Source: an uncultured Bacilli bacterium
Lineage (GTDB): Bacteria; Bacillota_I; Bacilli_A; RF39; UBA660
Direction: 5' to 3'
NCBI GenBank assembly: GCA_934087065.1
Contig: CAKOIS010000003.1
Coordinates: 49,346 to 113,345 of the forward strand
Length of the DNA stretch: 64,000 nucleotides
Position 1 is the stretch's first letter. Each line of letters opens with the position of its first letter. The notes beneath the pieces were generated by a model, which saw nothing but the letters and a program-made list of their open reading frames with translations, searched no databases and was not told where the DNA came from. The position numbers and the translations under genes were made by a program. Positions 34,361 to 43,323 of the stretch are shown piece by piece.

Positions 34361-34509
34361 CATTAATAGTATATTACATTTTCTTAATTTATGCAAGGGC
34401 TTTTTGTTTGTGTTTGAATTTTTAAATGATTAACTTTTTATAAAACTAGGACTTTAATATAATTAGTTCAAATCTATTTAATATTTCATATAATTTACTG
34501 GTGGAATAT

Positions 34510-34737
34510 ATGAAAGTAAGTGAACTACAAAGAAAAGATATAGTTAATATAAATGATGGTAAAATTGTTGGTAGAATAATAGATGTTCTTATAAATGAAA
34601 CAGATGGAACACTAGACGGGTTCGTTATTGAAAGAAGTAAATACATAAGAAGTTTGTTTAGTAGTGAAGAAGATACTATTATAAAGTTTAATCAAATTAA
34701 GAAATTAGGCAGTGATGTAATACTAATAGACATTTAA
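34510..34737 (+). CDS. YlmC/YmxH-family PRC-barrel sporulation protein
   Basis: 75 aa from ATG 34510 (a GTG at 34501 sits in the ribosome site). MKVSELQRKDIVNINDGKIVGRI and LDGFVIER match the PRC-barrel YlmC/YmxH family; in Bacillus members are linked to sporulation without a defined biochemical role. The candidate RNA lies immediately upstream but has its own promoter. Confidence 0.8.
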   Translation: MKVSELQRKDIVNINDGKIVGRIIDVLINETDGTLDGFVIERSKYIRSLFSSEEDTIIKFNQIKKLGSDVILIDI

Positions 34738-34786
34738 GACTTGATAAATAGGCACTTTTTTGGTATATTAGTGTTGGTGAATTTTT

Positions 34787-35260
34787 ATGAAAAAAATTAA
34801 ATATGCAATTTTGATTTTTATAGTATTTAGTATAGACCAAATATCAAAGTTAGTAGTGTCAAACAATATAAATTTAAACGGAAGTGTAGAAGTAATAAAA
34901 GACTTTTTTAGTTTAACTTATGTTAAAAACAAAGGCGCTGCTTTTGGTATGTTTTCTAGTTATACATTTATAATATCTTTAATAAGTGTTTTAATACTTT
35001 TCTATTTGCTTTATGAGTTATTTAAGAATAAAAAAGAAGAAAAATTAATTGATTATAGTTTATCGTTAATAATAGGTGGACTGTTAGGTAACTTGTTTGA
35101 TAGGATGTTTTTAGGGTGTGTAAGAGATTTCTTTGATTTTACTTTGTTTGATAAAGGATTTGCAATATTTAATGTGGGAGACACTTTTATAGTAATTGGG
35201 TGTATTGTGTTTATAATTGGTATTCTTTTGGAGGGTAAAAATGAAAATAGTAGTAAATAA
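34787..35260 (+). CDS. lspA: Lipoprotein signal peptidase II
   Basis: 157 aa, four membrane spans. Conserved boxes: SIDQISKLVV, VKNKGAAFG, GNLFDR, VRDFFDF (first catalytic Asp) and FAIFNVGDTFI (second catalytic Asp). It removes signal peptides of lipoproteins modified by Lgt (6917). Its 3' end overlaps the rluD-like gene by 20 bases, the common lspA-rluD order. Confidence 0.96.
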   Translation: MKKIKYAILIFIVFSIDQISKLVVSNNINLNGSVEVIKDFFSLTYVKNKGAAFGMFSSYTFIISLISVLILFYLLYELFKNKKEEKLIDYSLSLIIGGLLGNLFDRMFLGCVRDFFDFTLFDKGFAIFNVGDTFIVIGCIVFIIGILLEGKNENSSK

Positions 35261-36134
35261 TGAAAATGTAAACATGAGACTAGATGTATTTTTAAGTAAA
35301 GAATTAGATAAAACTAGAAGTTATATAGATAAACAAATTAAATATGGGAATGTTTTAGTTAATGGTAGTAGTGTAAAAAATGGTTATTCATTAAAAGAAG
35401 ATGACACTATTGATGTTAATTTTTCTTTAGAAGAAAGTAAACTTGAAAAAGAAAATATTCCATTAGATATTTTTTATGAAGATGAGTACATCATGGTTGT
35501 AAATAAACCAAGTGGTTTGGTAGTGCATCCAGGTAACGGGAATAAAAGTCATACTTTAGTAAATGCACTTATGTATCATACTGACAATTTAAGTGAATCT
35601 GAATCTGATAGACCAGGTATAGTACATAGAATAGATAAAGATACTTCGGGTTTGTTATTAATTAGTAAAACTAATGAAGCACATACTATTTTAAGTGAAG
35701 AATTTCAAAATAAGAATATTAAAAGAAAGTATATTGCTTTAGTTGAAGGCGTGATAAATGAGGAAAAGGGTAAAATAAATGCACCTATTGGAAGAGACGT
35801 TAAAGACAGAACTAAAATGATGGTAACAGATAAAAATAGTAAACAAGCAGTAACTAATTTTGAAGTTATAGAAAGATATAAAAACAGTACTTTAATTAGG
35901 TGTATTCTTGAAACTGGTAGAACACATCAAATAAGAGTTCATATGTCATATATAGGTCACCCATTAATAAATGACCCAGTGTACAATAAAAAACATGTAA
36001 TAAATGATTTTGGTCAAATGTTACATGCTTACTATATTGGTTTTAATCATCCGATTACTAAAGAGTTTATGGAGTTTACAGTAGAGCCTCCTAAAGAATT
36101 TAATGATATACTAGAGATGTTTAAAAATTCATAA
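35241..36134 (+). CDS. RluD/YlyB-family pseudouridine synthase
   Basis: 297 aa from ATG 35241, where GGAGGG precedes it inside lspA. N-terminal S4 domain (about 1-65), then RluA/RluD catalytic domain with HRIDKDTSG (catalytic Asp) near residue 133, and GRTHQIRVHM near 230. It isomerises uridines of large-subunit rRNA. Its 3' end overlaps the opposing TspO gene by 14 bases. Confidence 0.92.
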   Translation: MKIVVNNENVNMRLDVFLSKELDKTRSYIDKQIKYGNVLVNGSSVKNGYSLKEDDTIDVNFSLEESKLEKENIPLDIFYEDEYIMVVNKPSGLVVHPGNGNKSHTLVNALMYHTDNLSESESDRPGIVHRIDKDTSGLLLISKTNEAHTILSEEFQNKNIKRKYIALVEGVINEEKGKINAPIGRDVKDRTKMMVTDKNSKQAVTNFEVIERYKNSTLIRCILETGRTHQIRVHMSYIGHPLINDPVYNKKHVINDFGQMLHAYYIGFNHPITKEFMEFTVEPPKEFNDILEMFKNS

Positions 36135-36576
36135 TATAAATACTTAGACTTAATATAAAGGCATAGATGTTAAATATTATATATGGTATTAAAAAGTAGC
36201 TTGCGTTTTTATTAAGTTTTTTTGTTTCTAAATATAAGAAAACACTACTTACTAAAGTAATTGTAGTAAGTACAAAACCAAAGAATGGACTTTTTAAAGT
36301 AAAGAAACCGTAAATAAATAACTCGTTAGCTAAGTAGTTAGTCACTAGTACATAGAAGTAGTCGTTGTTACTAAGTACTTTTGTTTTTTCGCTTACCTTA
36401 TATATACTTATAGAAATTAAAATATACAAGATAAACCAGACTATACTAATAAGAAATTTTGGTAAAACAAAACTAGGTAAACTAAGCATGTTATAGTATT
36501 CTAAATCTATCTTAAATATAAGTCCACCAAGTAACCACATACCTAATATTAAAACAAATCTAATAATTTTTTTCAT
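36121..36576 (-). CDS. TspO/MBR-family membrane protein
   Basis: 151 aa with five membrane spans, start at 36576 behind AAAGGGGTG. Trp/Asn-rich landmarks of TspO are seen: FLISIVWFILYILISISIY (span 2), TNYLANELFIYGFF (span 3) and SYFLIPYIIFNIYAFILSLS (span 5). TspO proteins bind porphyrins and other hydrophobic ligands and affect stress responses. Convergent with the rluD-like gene. Confidence 0.7.
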   Translation of the reverse strand: MKKIIRFVLILGMWLLGGLIFKIDLEYYNMLSLPSFVLPKFLISIVWFILYILISISIYKVSEKTKVLSNNDYFYVLVTNYLANELFIYGFFTLKSPFFGFVLTTITLVSSVFLYLETKKLNKNASYFLIPYIIFNIYAFILSLSIYIMNF

Positions 36577-36636
36577 ATTGCACCCCTTTACTAATTCTAT
36601 GAAAAATAGTAAAATAATATACAAGGAGCAAAATAT

Positions 36637-37767
36637 ATGATTGAATATAAAGTAAGTAAAGAAGATAAAATGATAATGAAGTTGATACACTATTTTGTTA
36701 CTAAAGAAAATTATAAGCCTGTAGTAGTAAGAGGTGTAGACAATGAAATATGGCTAGAAAATTTGGATAATGAAATTCCTTTAATAAGAATAAATACTAA
36801 TTATATACATAATAATGAACAGCTAGAAATTGATCAAAGAAAAGTAACTGTAATTAGAAAAACTATAAAAAAGAAGACTTTTTCAATAAACATGAATGTA
36901 CTTAATTTGCTAGTAAATGCAAGAGAAGAAGTTAATGTAATTGAAGATAGTAATATATTTAGTATAAAGTGTAATTCAATTACAGAGTTAAAGAAGAATA
37001 AGTTTATGACCGAGTATTTTCCTAATTTTAAAGATGGAGTATTAAATAAAAATGCTGGATATGGAGATATGTTTGAAATGACAGAAGAGTTAAATAGAAA
37101 AACACTTGAAAATGATAATGCTTTATCAAAGGTGTTTTTAAGACATGATACACCATATATAACATATATCTTAATATTTATAAATATAGTAATGTTTTTA
37201 CTAAGTATATTAGATTATACTAAAATAATAGATTTATTTGCAAATTATTATGTTAATGTTAAGAAAGGTGAGATTTATAGGTTAATTACTTATAGTTTTG
37301 TTCATGCAAACTTCTTACATCTATTCTTTAATATGTATGCACTTTATTATATAGGACCTCAAGTAGAAAAGTATTATGGTAAAGTGAATTATTTGATAAT
37401 ATATTTGGGAAGTGCATTAATGGGTGGACTATTTACTACTGTTTTAACTTCTTCAGTAAGTGTTGGAGCTTCAAGTAGTATCTTTGGTTTATTTGCATCT
37501 ATGTTGTACTTTGGTTATAAATATAGAAATATACTTGATAATTTCTTGAGAAGTGGAATTATACCAGTCTTATTAATAAACTTAATATTAGGTTTCATGA
37601 TACCAGGGATAGATGTGTATGGCCATATTGGTGGCTTACTTGGTGGAATAGTGTTAAGTTATACACTAGGTTTACCTGATAAAAGAAAAACTAAAGAAAC
37701 AATTAATGGACTTATTATTACTTTAATACTAGTAATAGCTTTAAGTTATATGTTAATCATTAAATAG
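36637..37767 (+). CDS. Rhomboid-family serine protease
   Basis: 376 aa. A soluble N-terminal domain of about 170 residues is followed by a six-to-seven-span rhomboid core. Catalytic Ser is in VGASSSIFG (GxSx) and catalytic His in VYGHIGGLLGG. HANFLHLFFNMYAL is the conserved HxxxN region. The extra N-terminal domain resembles the layout of Bacillus YqgP (GluP), which degrades membrane proteins. AAGGAG precedes ATG 36637. Confidence 0.9.
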   Translation: MIEYKVSKEDKMIMKLIHYFVTKENYKPVVVRGVDNEIWLENLDNEIPLIRINTNYIHNNEQLEIDQRKVTVIRKTIKKKTFSINMNVLNLLVNAREEVNVIEDSNIFSIKCNSITELKKNKFMTEYFPNFKDGVLNKNAGYGDMFEMTEELNRKTLENDNALSKVFLRHDTPYITYILIFINIVMFLLSILDYTKIIDLFANYYVNVKKGEIYRLITYSFVHANFLHLFFNMYALYYIGPQVEKYYGKVNYLIIYLGSALMGGLFTTVLTSSVSVGASSSIFGLFASMLYFGYKYRNILDNFLRSGIIPVLLINLILGFMIPGIDVYGHIGGLLGGIVLSYTLGLPDKRKTKETINGLIITLILVIALSYMLIIK

Positions 37768-37790
37768 TGTCAAAAGTGATACTATTTTTT
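37762..37790 (+). terminator. Rhomboid gene terminator
   Basis: AAATAGT (37762-37768) pairs with ACTATTT (37781-37787), T run after; the TAG stop is in the 5' arm. Confidence 0.6.
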
Positions 37791-37827
37791 TAGTTTTTAC
37801 ATATATATCAATAGGAGGGTAAATAAA

Positions 37828-38319
37828 ATGATTAACAAACAAAGTATGTGGTTTTTAACATTATTTTCTTTAGTTTTAGTGCTTGGTGTTTATTACATCA
37901 CTATGCCTAATGAGTTTTTAAGTGGTACAGTTACAAAAGACAATATGACTAAAGAAGTAAATGCAAGTGTTACAGAAGGGGATAATTTAGTTGCACTAAG
38001 AGCAAACAGAAGCGAAGAAGTAGAAAGTGAAAAGGAGAAACTAGAGACTATACTAACAAAAGAAGATGCTACTCCTGAAGAGAAAAATAGTGCATTTGAA
38101 GAATTAAAGTTACTTAATTTAAATGTTACTAAAGAAAATGAGTTAGAAAGTAAATTAGAAAGTGAGTTTGGAATTAAAAGTTATATTGAAATAAATAAAG
38201 ACAATATTAAAGTTGTAATTAATTCTAAAGAGCATGACGCTAGTTTAGCTAATAATATAATGAGATGTATTCAAAAAGAATATAAAGAAAAAATGTATAT
38301 AACAGTGTTATTTGAATAA
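37828..38319 (+). CDS. SpoIIIAH-like sporulation protein
   Basis: 163 aa. The N-terminus MINKQSMWFLTLFSLVLVLG and YYITMP matches the conserved membrane anchor of SpoIIIAH. An acidic coiled-coil region (about 60-115) and a C-terminal EscJ/ring-building-like domain (INKDNIKVVINSKEHD) follow. SpoIIIAH pairs with SpoIIQ to form the forespore feeding channel. It stands alone, outside a spoIIIA operon, and is shorter than Bacillus SpoIIIAH (218 aa). gerE follows after a sigma-K-type promoter. Confidence 0.78.
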   Translation: MINKQSMWFLTLFSLVLVLGVYYITMPNEFLSGTVTKDNMTKEVNASVTEGDNLVALRANRSEEVESEKEKLETILTKEDATPEEKNSAFEELKLLNLNVTKENELESKLESEFGIKSYIEINKDNIKVVINSKEHDASLANNIMRCIQKEYKEKMYITVLFE

Positions 38320-38345
38320 CCAAAAATTAAAAATTTCATAGAATA
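38319..38345 (+). promoter_or_regulatory. Sigma-K-type promoter for gerE
   Basis: AC (38319-38320), 16-bp spacer, CATA (38337-38340), GAA, TA (38344-38345). gerE of Bacillus is transcribed by sigma-K, so motif and gene agree. Confidence 0.65.
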
Positions 38346-38375
38346 CTACTGGAGAACTTATGATAGGTGGTGTCT

Positions 38376-38582
38376 ATGAGTAAAAATATTTTAACAATTA
38401 GAGAAAGAGAGGTATTCTTACTACTAGTTAAAAACAAAACAACTAAAGAAATAGCAAATACTTTAAATATATCTGAAAAGACAGTAAGAAACCACATTTC
38501 TAATGTAATGCAAAAACTAGAAGTTGCTTCTCGTACAGCAGCTTTAGTTGAACTCTTAAAATTAAAAGAATTAGAGTTATAA
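38376..38582 (+). CDS. gerE: Spore germination/coat regulator GerE
   Basis: 68 aa, a stand-alone LuxR-type helix-turn-helix (LTIREREVFLLLVKNKTTKE and ISEKTVRNHISNVMQKLEV), the size and form of GerE (74 aa in Bacillus). GerE controls late mother-cell coat genes. ATG 38376 is chosen because AGGTGG precedes it. An 8-codon ORF (38360-38383, preceded by GGAGA) overlaps the start and might couple translation. Confidence 0.85.
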   Translation: MSKNILTIREREVFLLLVKNKTTKEIANTLNISEKTVRNHISNVMQKLEVASRTAALVELLKLKELEL

Positions 38583-38584
38583 AG

Positions 38585-38618
38585 AAAGTGCTTTTAAAAA
38601 GAGTACTTTTTTTCTTTT
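38585..38618 (+). terminator. gerE terminator
   Basis: AAAGTGCTTTT and AAAAGAGTACTTT form an imperfect stem followed by a T run. Confidence 0.6.
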
Positions 38619-38671
38619 TCTCTTTTAAAACAGATAACTTTAATGTATAATAATATTCACGAGGTGTGATT

Positions 38672-39439
38672 ATGAATTTAGACTATTTTATTTATAATGA
38701 AAATGAACAAATAAACTTTAAATCTAAACAGAATAACTATATAACTTTTTATGGTGAACTAAATGAACATTTAATAAAAAACATAATGCTAATAAATGAG
38801 AATGACTATATAACTTTAAATTTTAGTAAAGCTAGTAAAAAGAATATTACTAAGTACTATAAACTTACTAGAATGTCTAGTTATACATTTATTAATACAC
38901 ATCACGCTGAAACTGTTATAGATGAGCTTGCTTTTCCACTTGAAAGTCTTGCATTTAAAAAAAGTGATATTAAACAGAAGTTAGAAATTCTATCTACAAA
39001 ATTTAATTTTGATAATTATTTGGAAGTTAGTCCGAGTAGTTTACCAACATCTAAAAAAGCAGTTTTAAATATTATGTGTTCTCTTATAACTGAGCCTAAA
39101 CTTCTTGTTTTAGATAATATATTAAGTTCACTAGATAAAAGTGACTTAGATATTACGTTAAACGTTTTAAATGAGTATAAAAAGAATGGACTTATAATAT
39201 TTAATTTTACAACTGATATAGAAAGTAGTTTATTCGGAGATGAAATCATAATTACTGATAAAGAGAAAATAATAGTAAGTGGTAAAACAATGAGTGTATT
39301 AAATGAAGAAAAAATAATGAAAAGATTAGGACTTGGGTTACCTTTTATAGTGATGTTAAATAAATATTTAATAGATTATAATTTAATAGATAATTACATA
39401 CTTGAGTATAAAACTTTAGGAGGTAAATTATGGAAATAG
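38672..39439 (+). CDS. Degenerate ECF transporter ATPase, EcfA1 position
   Basis: 255 aa from ATG 38672 (GAGGTG before it). Aligns to EcfA across its length, but the motifs have gone. There is no P-loop (YGELNEHLIKN where GxNGSGKST is expected), the signature LSGGQ reads LPTSK, Walker B ends LLVLDN instead of DE, and the H-loop His is absent (FNFTTD). The Q-loop neighbourhood ETVIDELAFPLE and the C-terminal GLGLPF remain. It is first in the conserved ecfA1-ecfA2-ecfT-truA order. Confidence 0.8.
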   Translation: MNLDYFIYNENEQINFKSKQNNYITFYGELNEHLIKNIMLINENDYITLNFSKASKKNITKYYKLTRMSSYTFINTHHAETVIDELAFPLESLAFKKSDIKQKLEILSTKFNFDNYLEVSPSSLPTSKKAVLNIMCSLITEPKLLVLDNILSSLDKSDLDITLNVLNEYKKNGLIIFNFTTDIESSLFGDEIIITDKEKIIVSGKTMSVLNEEKIMKRLGLGLPFIVMLNKYLIDYNLIDNYILEYKTLGGKLWK

Positions 39440-40272
39440 ACTTTGTTAATGTTACATATAAAGAAAATGTAAGAACTCCTTTAGAAAAAACATATTTAAA
39501 GAATTTTAGCTATAAATTTAGTGAAGGTAAAGTGTATTCAATTATAGGAACTTCACTTTCAGGAAAAGATAAACTACCTCTTTTAATAAATGCTGTTAAT
39601 AAACCTTATACTGGAATTATAAAAATTGGAGACTTTGTTAATGATGGTAGATATATTAAAAATATAAATAGACTAAGAATGAATGTTGGGTATATTAAAG
39701 AAAATCCTAATGATTTTTTGTTTAACAAAAGAGTGATAGATGAACTTAACTTTGGAATTAAATATTTTAAATATAAACTTAATAAACAGAGTATTAGAAT
39801 TAAAGAAGCACTTACTTTAGTAGGACTAACAGAAGATTATTTAAATAAAGAAGTGTCTAGTTTATCATTAAATGAAAAGAAAAGACTTTCTATTGCTAGT
39901 AGTTTAATATTTAATCCAAGTATAATTATATTAGAAGAACCAACTATGTTTTTGACATATAAAGATAAAGAAAAACTAGTTAAATTAATTCACTTATTAA
40001 AAACTAAATATAAAAAGACTATCATAATAATTACAAAAGATACTAATTTGCCTTATGAAGTGTCAGATGAAGTAGTACTTATAAAAGATGGAAATATAGT
40101 AAAATATGGAACTAAAGAAATACTAACTCAAGACAAACTAATTAATAGCATAGGATCTAGTGTTCCGGAAATAGTTAAATTTATTAATATAAGTAATACT
40201 ATGAATGCTAATTTAACTTATACAAATAATATACTTGATTTAATTAAGGAGGTGTATAGAAATGCAAAGTAA
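39430..40272 (+). CDS. Degenerate ECF transporter ATPase, EcfA2 position
   Basis: 280 aa, overlapping the previous gene by 10 bases with an AGGAGG site. Better kept than its partner but still altered. The P-loop reads GTSLSGKDK (the Ser/Thr after Lys is Asp), the signature reads LSLNEKKR instead of LSGGQKxR and the switch His is Lys (IITKD). Walker B IIILEEP keeps its Glu but has Glu for Asp. The pair would form two composite ATP sites, both impaired. Confidence 0.82.
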   Translation: MEIDFVNVTYKENVRTPLEKTYLKNFSYKFSEGKVYSIIGTSLSGKDKLPLLINAVNKPYTGIIKIGDFVNDGRYIKNINRLRMNVGYIKENPNDFLFNKRVIDELNFGIKYFKYKLNKQSIRIKEALTLVGLTEDYLNKEVSSLSLNEKKRLSIASSLIFNPSIIILEEPTMFLTYKDKEKLVKLIHLLKTKYKKTIIIITKDTNLPYEVSDEVVLIKDGNIVKYGTKEILTQDKLINSIGSSVPEIVKFINISNTMNANLTYTNNILDLIKEVYRNAK

Positions 40273-41017
40273 TAAATATTTTGGTTCATACTATCCAGTA
40301 GAAAGTAAAATGCATAGTTTATCAGTAATAACTAAACTTATAACACTATTCATGCTTATACTTTTAATGATACTAAGTAAAAGTATAGAGTTGCATGCAG
40401 TTATACTCTTCTTTATAATTGGACTACTTTATATAAGTAAAGTTCCTTTAAAATTCTATTTTGACATTATCTATGGCTTAAGATACATTTTAGTAATATT
40501 TGTAGTTGTACTAGCAGGTAAGGGAATGGAGTTAAATGATGCACTTTTATACTTATCTAAATTAGCTAACATTTTGTTGTATCTAAGTTTGGTATTTTAT
40601 ACAACAAGTACTAGTGAAATGAAGTATGGCCTAGAAAAAATATTAAGTCCATTTAATATATTTAATCTGAATATAAGCACAGTTATTAATAAGTTAGTAA
40701 CTCTTATTACATTTTTTCCACTTTTATTTATCACTGAACATGAAGTTTTAGTAAATGCTTCTAGTAGGGGATTAGATTATTTTCATACAGATATATTATC
40801 TAAAATAATAGTAATAACTAAATCATTAAAGTGTACTCTTAGACTTACATTAGAAAAGTTAAAACTATTAAAAATAGATGGTACATTAAAATTATATTCA
40901 ACTAAAACTTTTAGAACTAATTATAGAACAAATAAGTTTGGTATAAAAGATATATTATTACTTGGTGTATATTTAATATTCTTTTATTACTATTTATTAG
41001 AAAGTGGGTTATTATGA
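40262..41017 (+). CDS. ecfT: ECF transporter transmembrane protein EcfT
   Basis: 251 aa, five to six membrane spans. FGSYYPVESKMHSLSVITKL at the N-terminus and the coupling-helix motif SSRGLDY (Ala/Ser-Arg-Gly) near 170 identify EcfT. It links S-components that bind vitamins to the ATPase pair. Overlaps the upstream ATPase by 11 bases and truA by 4. Confidence 0.9.
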   Translation: MQSNKYFGSYYPVESKMHSLSVITKLITLFMLILLMILSKSIELHAVILFFIIGLLYISKVPLKFYFDIIYGLRYILVIFVVVLAGKGMELNDALLYLSKLANILLYLSLVFYTTSTSEMKYGLEKILSPFNIFNLNISTVINKLVTLITFFPLLFITEHEVLVNASSRGLDYFHTDILSKIIVITKSLKCTLRLTLEKLKLLKIDGTLKLYSTKTFRTNYRTNKFGIKDILLLGVYLIFFYYYLLESGLL

Positions 41018-41745
41018 GATATAAAGTATGTATAAGTTATGATGGGACTAATTATTATGGCTTTCAAAAACAAAAAGATAAACTTACAATTCAAAGTGAA
41101 TTAGAAAGAGTACTAAGTAAAATATTTAATGAAAGTATTAATGTAATAGGTTGCTCACGAACAGACAGGGGAGTACACGCAAATAATTTTTATTTTCATT
41201 TTGATACTGAAAAAGAAAAAGATACTGCTGAGTTAAAAGTAAGCATGAATAAACTACTACCAAAAGATATCTACATTAAAAGTATAAGTGAAGTAAGTAA
41301 TGAATTTCACGCAAGATACAGCGTTATTTCTAAAGAATATATTTACTTAATAGATACAGGTGTGTATAATCCTACTTTAAGAAATATTGTGCTAGAATAT
41401 AATAAAAATATAGATGTTTTTAAGTTAGAAGAAGCTAGCAAGTATTTAATTGGTACACATGACTTTAAATCTTTTACATCTGACGAAAGAGAAAACACTG
41501 TTAGGACTATTAACTATATTAAGTTTGAAAAAGATAAAGATATACTTAAAATAAGAATAAATGGAGATGGTTTCTTAAAATATATGATAAGAAATATCGT
41601 TGGGTTGTTTTTGGAAATTAACGAAGGAATAAAAAGTGTGAGTGATGTTAGTAGAATACTAGAAAGTAAAGATAGAACTAAGTTAGGGAAAAAAGCAGAA
41701 AGTGCAGGATTATATTTGAATGAGGTAAATTATGAAAGATTATAG
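41014..41745 (+). CDS. truA: tRNA pseudouridine(38-40) synthase TruA
   Basis: 243 aa. YDGTNYYGFQKQ, the catalytic Asp in CSRTDRGVHA (near 50), a FHARYS box and a GDGFLKYMIRNIVG segment define TruA. The ecfT-truA adjacency is conserved in Firmicutes. ATGA overlap with ecfT. Confidence 0.96.
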   Translation: MRYKVCISYDGTNYYGFQKQKDKLTIQSELERVLSKIFNESINVIGCSRTDRGVHANNFYFHFDTEKEKDTAELKVSMNKLLPKDIYIKSISEVSNEFHARYSVISKEYIYLIDTGVYNPTLRNIVLEYNKNIDVFKLEEASKYLIGTHDFKSFTSDERENTVRTINYIKFEKDKDILKIRINGDGFLKYMIRNIVGLFLEINEGIKSVSDVSRILESKDRTKLGKKAESAGLYLNEVNYERL

Positions 41746-42382
41746 TAATGAAGAAAATGAGTCAAGTTATATTTTAAAATATGAAATTGATGCGAAGAAT
41801 GATGTAATAAAAGTGAAATATGCTGATAAAGAAATAGTAAGTGTTCCACTTACACAAGAAAACTATGATAAAATAGTTGATAAAATGGATGAGCAAATAG
41901 AAAGTAGTTGTGATTTAATTAAAAGTAGTGATACAGATAGTTTAATAGCATATGAGAAAATAAAAAATGAGCTATATGTGTCAACTCTTACTATTGGTGG
42001 AGTTACAGGATTTAGTACTGCTATTTTACCATCACACGCTCCAATTATTATTGGGACTTTATTTGGAGGAATAACTCTTACAATTGCCACAGTGTATGAT
42101 ATATTATCTATTGCAAAACGAAATAAAAAAGATGATTTAGAAAAGAATTTTTTATATTCATTTTATAAAGAACAAATAAATGCTCTATATATGAGTAATT
42201 TTGCATTTAAAAATATACTAGATAATTCTTTTGGAGAAAAAGAAAACTATACAATTAAAACTGATTATCTAGATGGAACAACACTTGATAAATACACTTT
42301 AAAAGATTTAAAGAAAATGAGTACTATTTTAAAAAGAGAAACTGAACTTAATTTTGATTATTCTAAAAAACTAACAAGATAA
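41732..42382 (+). CDS. Unknown protein with two central membrane segments
   Basis: 216 aa, overlapping truA by 14 bases with a GAGGT site inside truA. Acidic N-terminal part (1-80), two adjacent hydrophobic segments at about 82-120 (TLTIGGVTGFSTAIL and HAPIIIGTLFGGITLTIATVY), then a charged C-terminal half rich in Lys. No family recognised. It ends in the first of three shared intergenic repeats. Confidence 0.6.
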   Translation: MKDYSNEENESSYILKYEIDAKNDVIKVKYADKEIVSVPLTQENYDKIVDKMDEQIESSCDLIKSSDTDSLIAYEKIKNELYVSTLTIGGVTGFSTAILPSHAPIIIGTLFGGITLTIATVYDILSIAKRNKKDDLEKNFLYSFYKEQINALYMSNFAFKNILDNSFGEKENYTIKTDYLDGTTLDKYTLKDLKKMSTILKRETELNFDYSKKLTR

Positions 42383-42404
42383 TAGACTAACATCTATTAT
42401 TTTT
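42380..42404 (+). repeat. Intergenic terminator repeat, copy A
   Basis: TAATAGA-CTAACA-TCTATTA hairpin with T run. Shares its first 25 nt with copies B and C, then diverges before the ribosome site of the HipA-like gene. Confidence 0.7.
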
Positions 42405-42425
42405 GATATATAGGAGGTGCACTTT

Positions 42426-43271
42426 ATGTTAGATATAACAAATTATTCTAATTCATTAAATACTTATGGTGGAAGTGAAACTAAAAGAACTTATTATATA
42501 GATGGAAAAAAATATATGATAAAGTTTCCAGTACCGATAAGTGGAAAATATATGAATAATCAATATAGTGAATTTATTGGTTGTAAGATTTTTGAACTTT
42601 TTGGTATTGATGTTCAAAAAGTTAACTTAGTAAAATGTAATGTTGATGGTAAATATAAAGTAGCTGTAATGTGCGAAGACTTTTTAACAGAAGACGAAAT
42701 GTTAATAGAATTTAAAATACTTTCATATAGTTTGAGTACTGAAAAAATATATACCAATGATATAAATGATATTTTTGAAATGATAAGTATAATAACTAGT
42801 ATGAAAGATAGAAAAGATTTTAAAAGTAAATTTTGGGACATTTTTATAGTTGATACATTAATTGGCAATGTAGATAGACATTTAGGCAACTGGGCAATAA
42901 TCGCGTCTAATGATACTTCTAGACTAAGTCCAGTATATGACTGTGGAAGTGCTTTACATCCATTACTTAGTGAAGAAGATGTTTTAAATGTAGTTAAAAA
43001 TAAAGAAATAAAAAACATAAGTATTAACTTAAAAACTGCATATAAATTAAATGGTAAAACACTTAATTATATAGATGTATACGAATTAATGCCAAGTGAA
43101 TTAGCTAGCTCATTAAAGAAAATGTATCCGTTAATTGATTTAGAAAAAATTAAAAATATTATATTTAGTATTGATACACTAAGTGATACTATGAAAGAAT
43201 TTTATTTTAATACTATAAAAATAAGAAAAACTGAAATATTAGATAAATATTATAACAAGATAATAGACTAG
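42426..43271 (+). CDS. HipA/CtkA-like kinase-fold protein
   Basis: 281 aa from ATG 42426 (GGAGG ends 9 bases before). The HipA-type catalytic region is intact: D143-TLIGNVDRH-LGNW with N148/D150/H152/N155, and the metal-binding YDCGSAL near 172. A GGSETKRTYYIDGKKYMIKFP N-terminus (split at residue 20) is the glycine-rich nucleotide loop and the Lys strand. Unlike classical HipA it has no HipB partner nearby, so the closest known type is the stand-alone CtkA-like Ser/Thr kinase. The target is unknown. The Fic gene follows. Confidence 0.78.
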   Translation: MLDITNYSNSLNTYGGSETKRTYYIDGKKYMIKFPVPISGKYMNNQYSEFIGCKIFELFGIDVQKVNLVKCNVDGKYKVAVMCEDFLTEDEMLIEFKILSYSLSTEKIYTNDINDIFEMISIITSMKDRKDFKSKFWDIFIVDTLIGNVDRHLGNWAIIASNDTSRLSPVYDCGSALHPLLSEEDVLNVVKNKEIKNISINLKTAYKLNGKTLNYIDVYELMPSELASSLKKMYPLIDLEKIKNIIFSIDTLSDTMKEFYFNTIKIRKTEILDKYYNKIID

Positions 43272-43320
43272 CATCTATTATTTTTTTCTAAAATATGTTA
43301 AAATATATATGCGGAGGTAA
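43261..43320 (+). repeat. Intergenic repeat, copy B (terminator + promoter + ribosome site)
   Basis: About 60 nt: TAATAGA/TCTATTA hairpin and T7, then an AT-rich TTAAAATATATAT segment that can serve as a -10, then GGAGGTAA. Nearly identical to copy C at 43933. The HipA-like stop codon lies in the loop. Confidence 0.8.
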
Positions 43321-43323
43321 CTT

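Noticed and set aside
42426..43271. Classical HipBA toxin-antitoxin pair
   Set aside because: No HipB-like HTH gene is adjacent; the upstream gene is a membrane protein.
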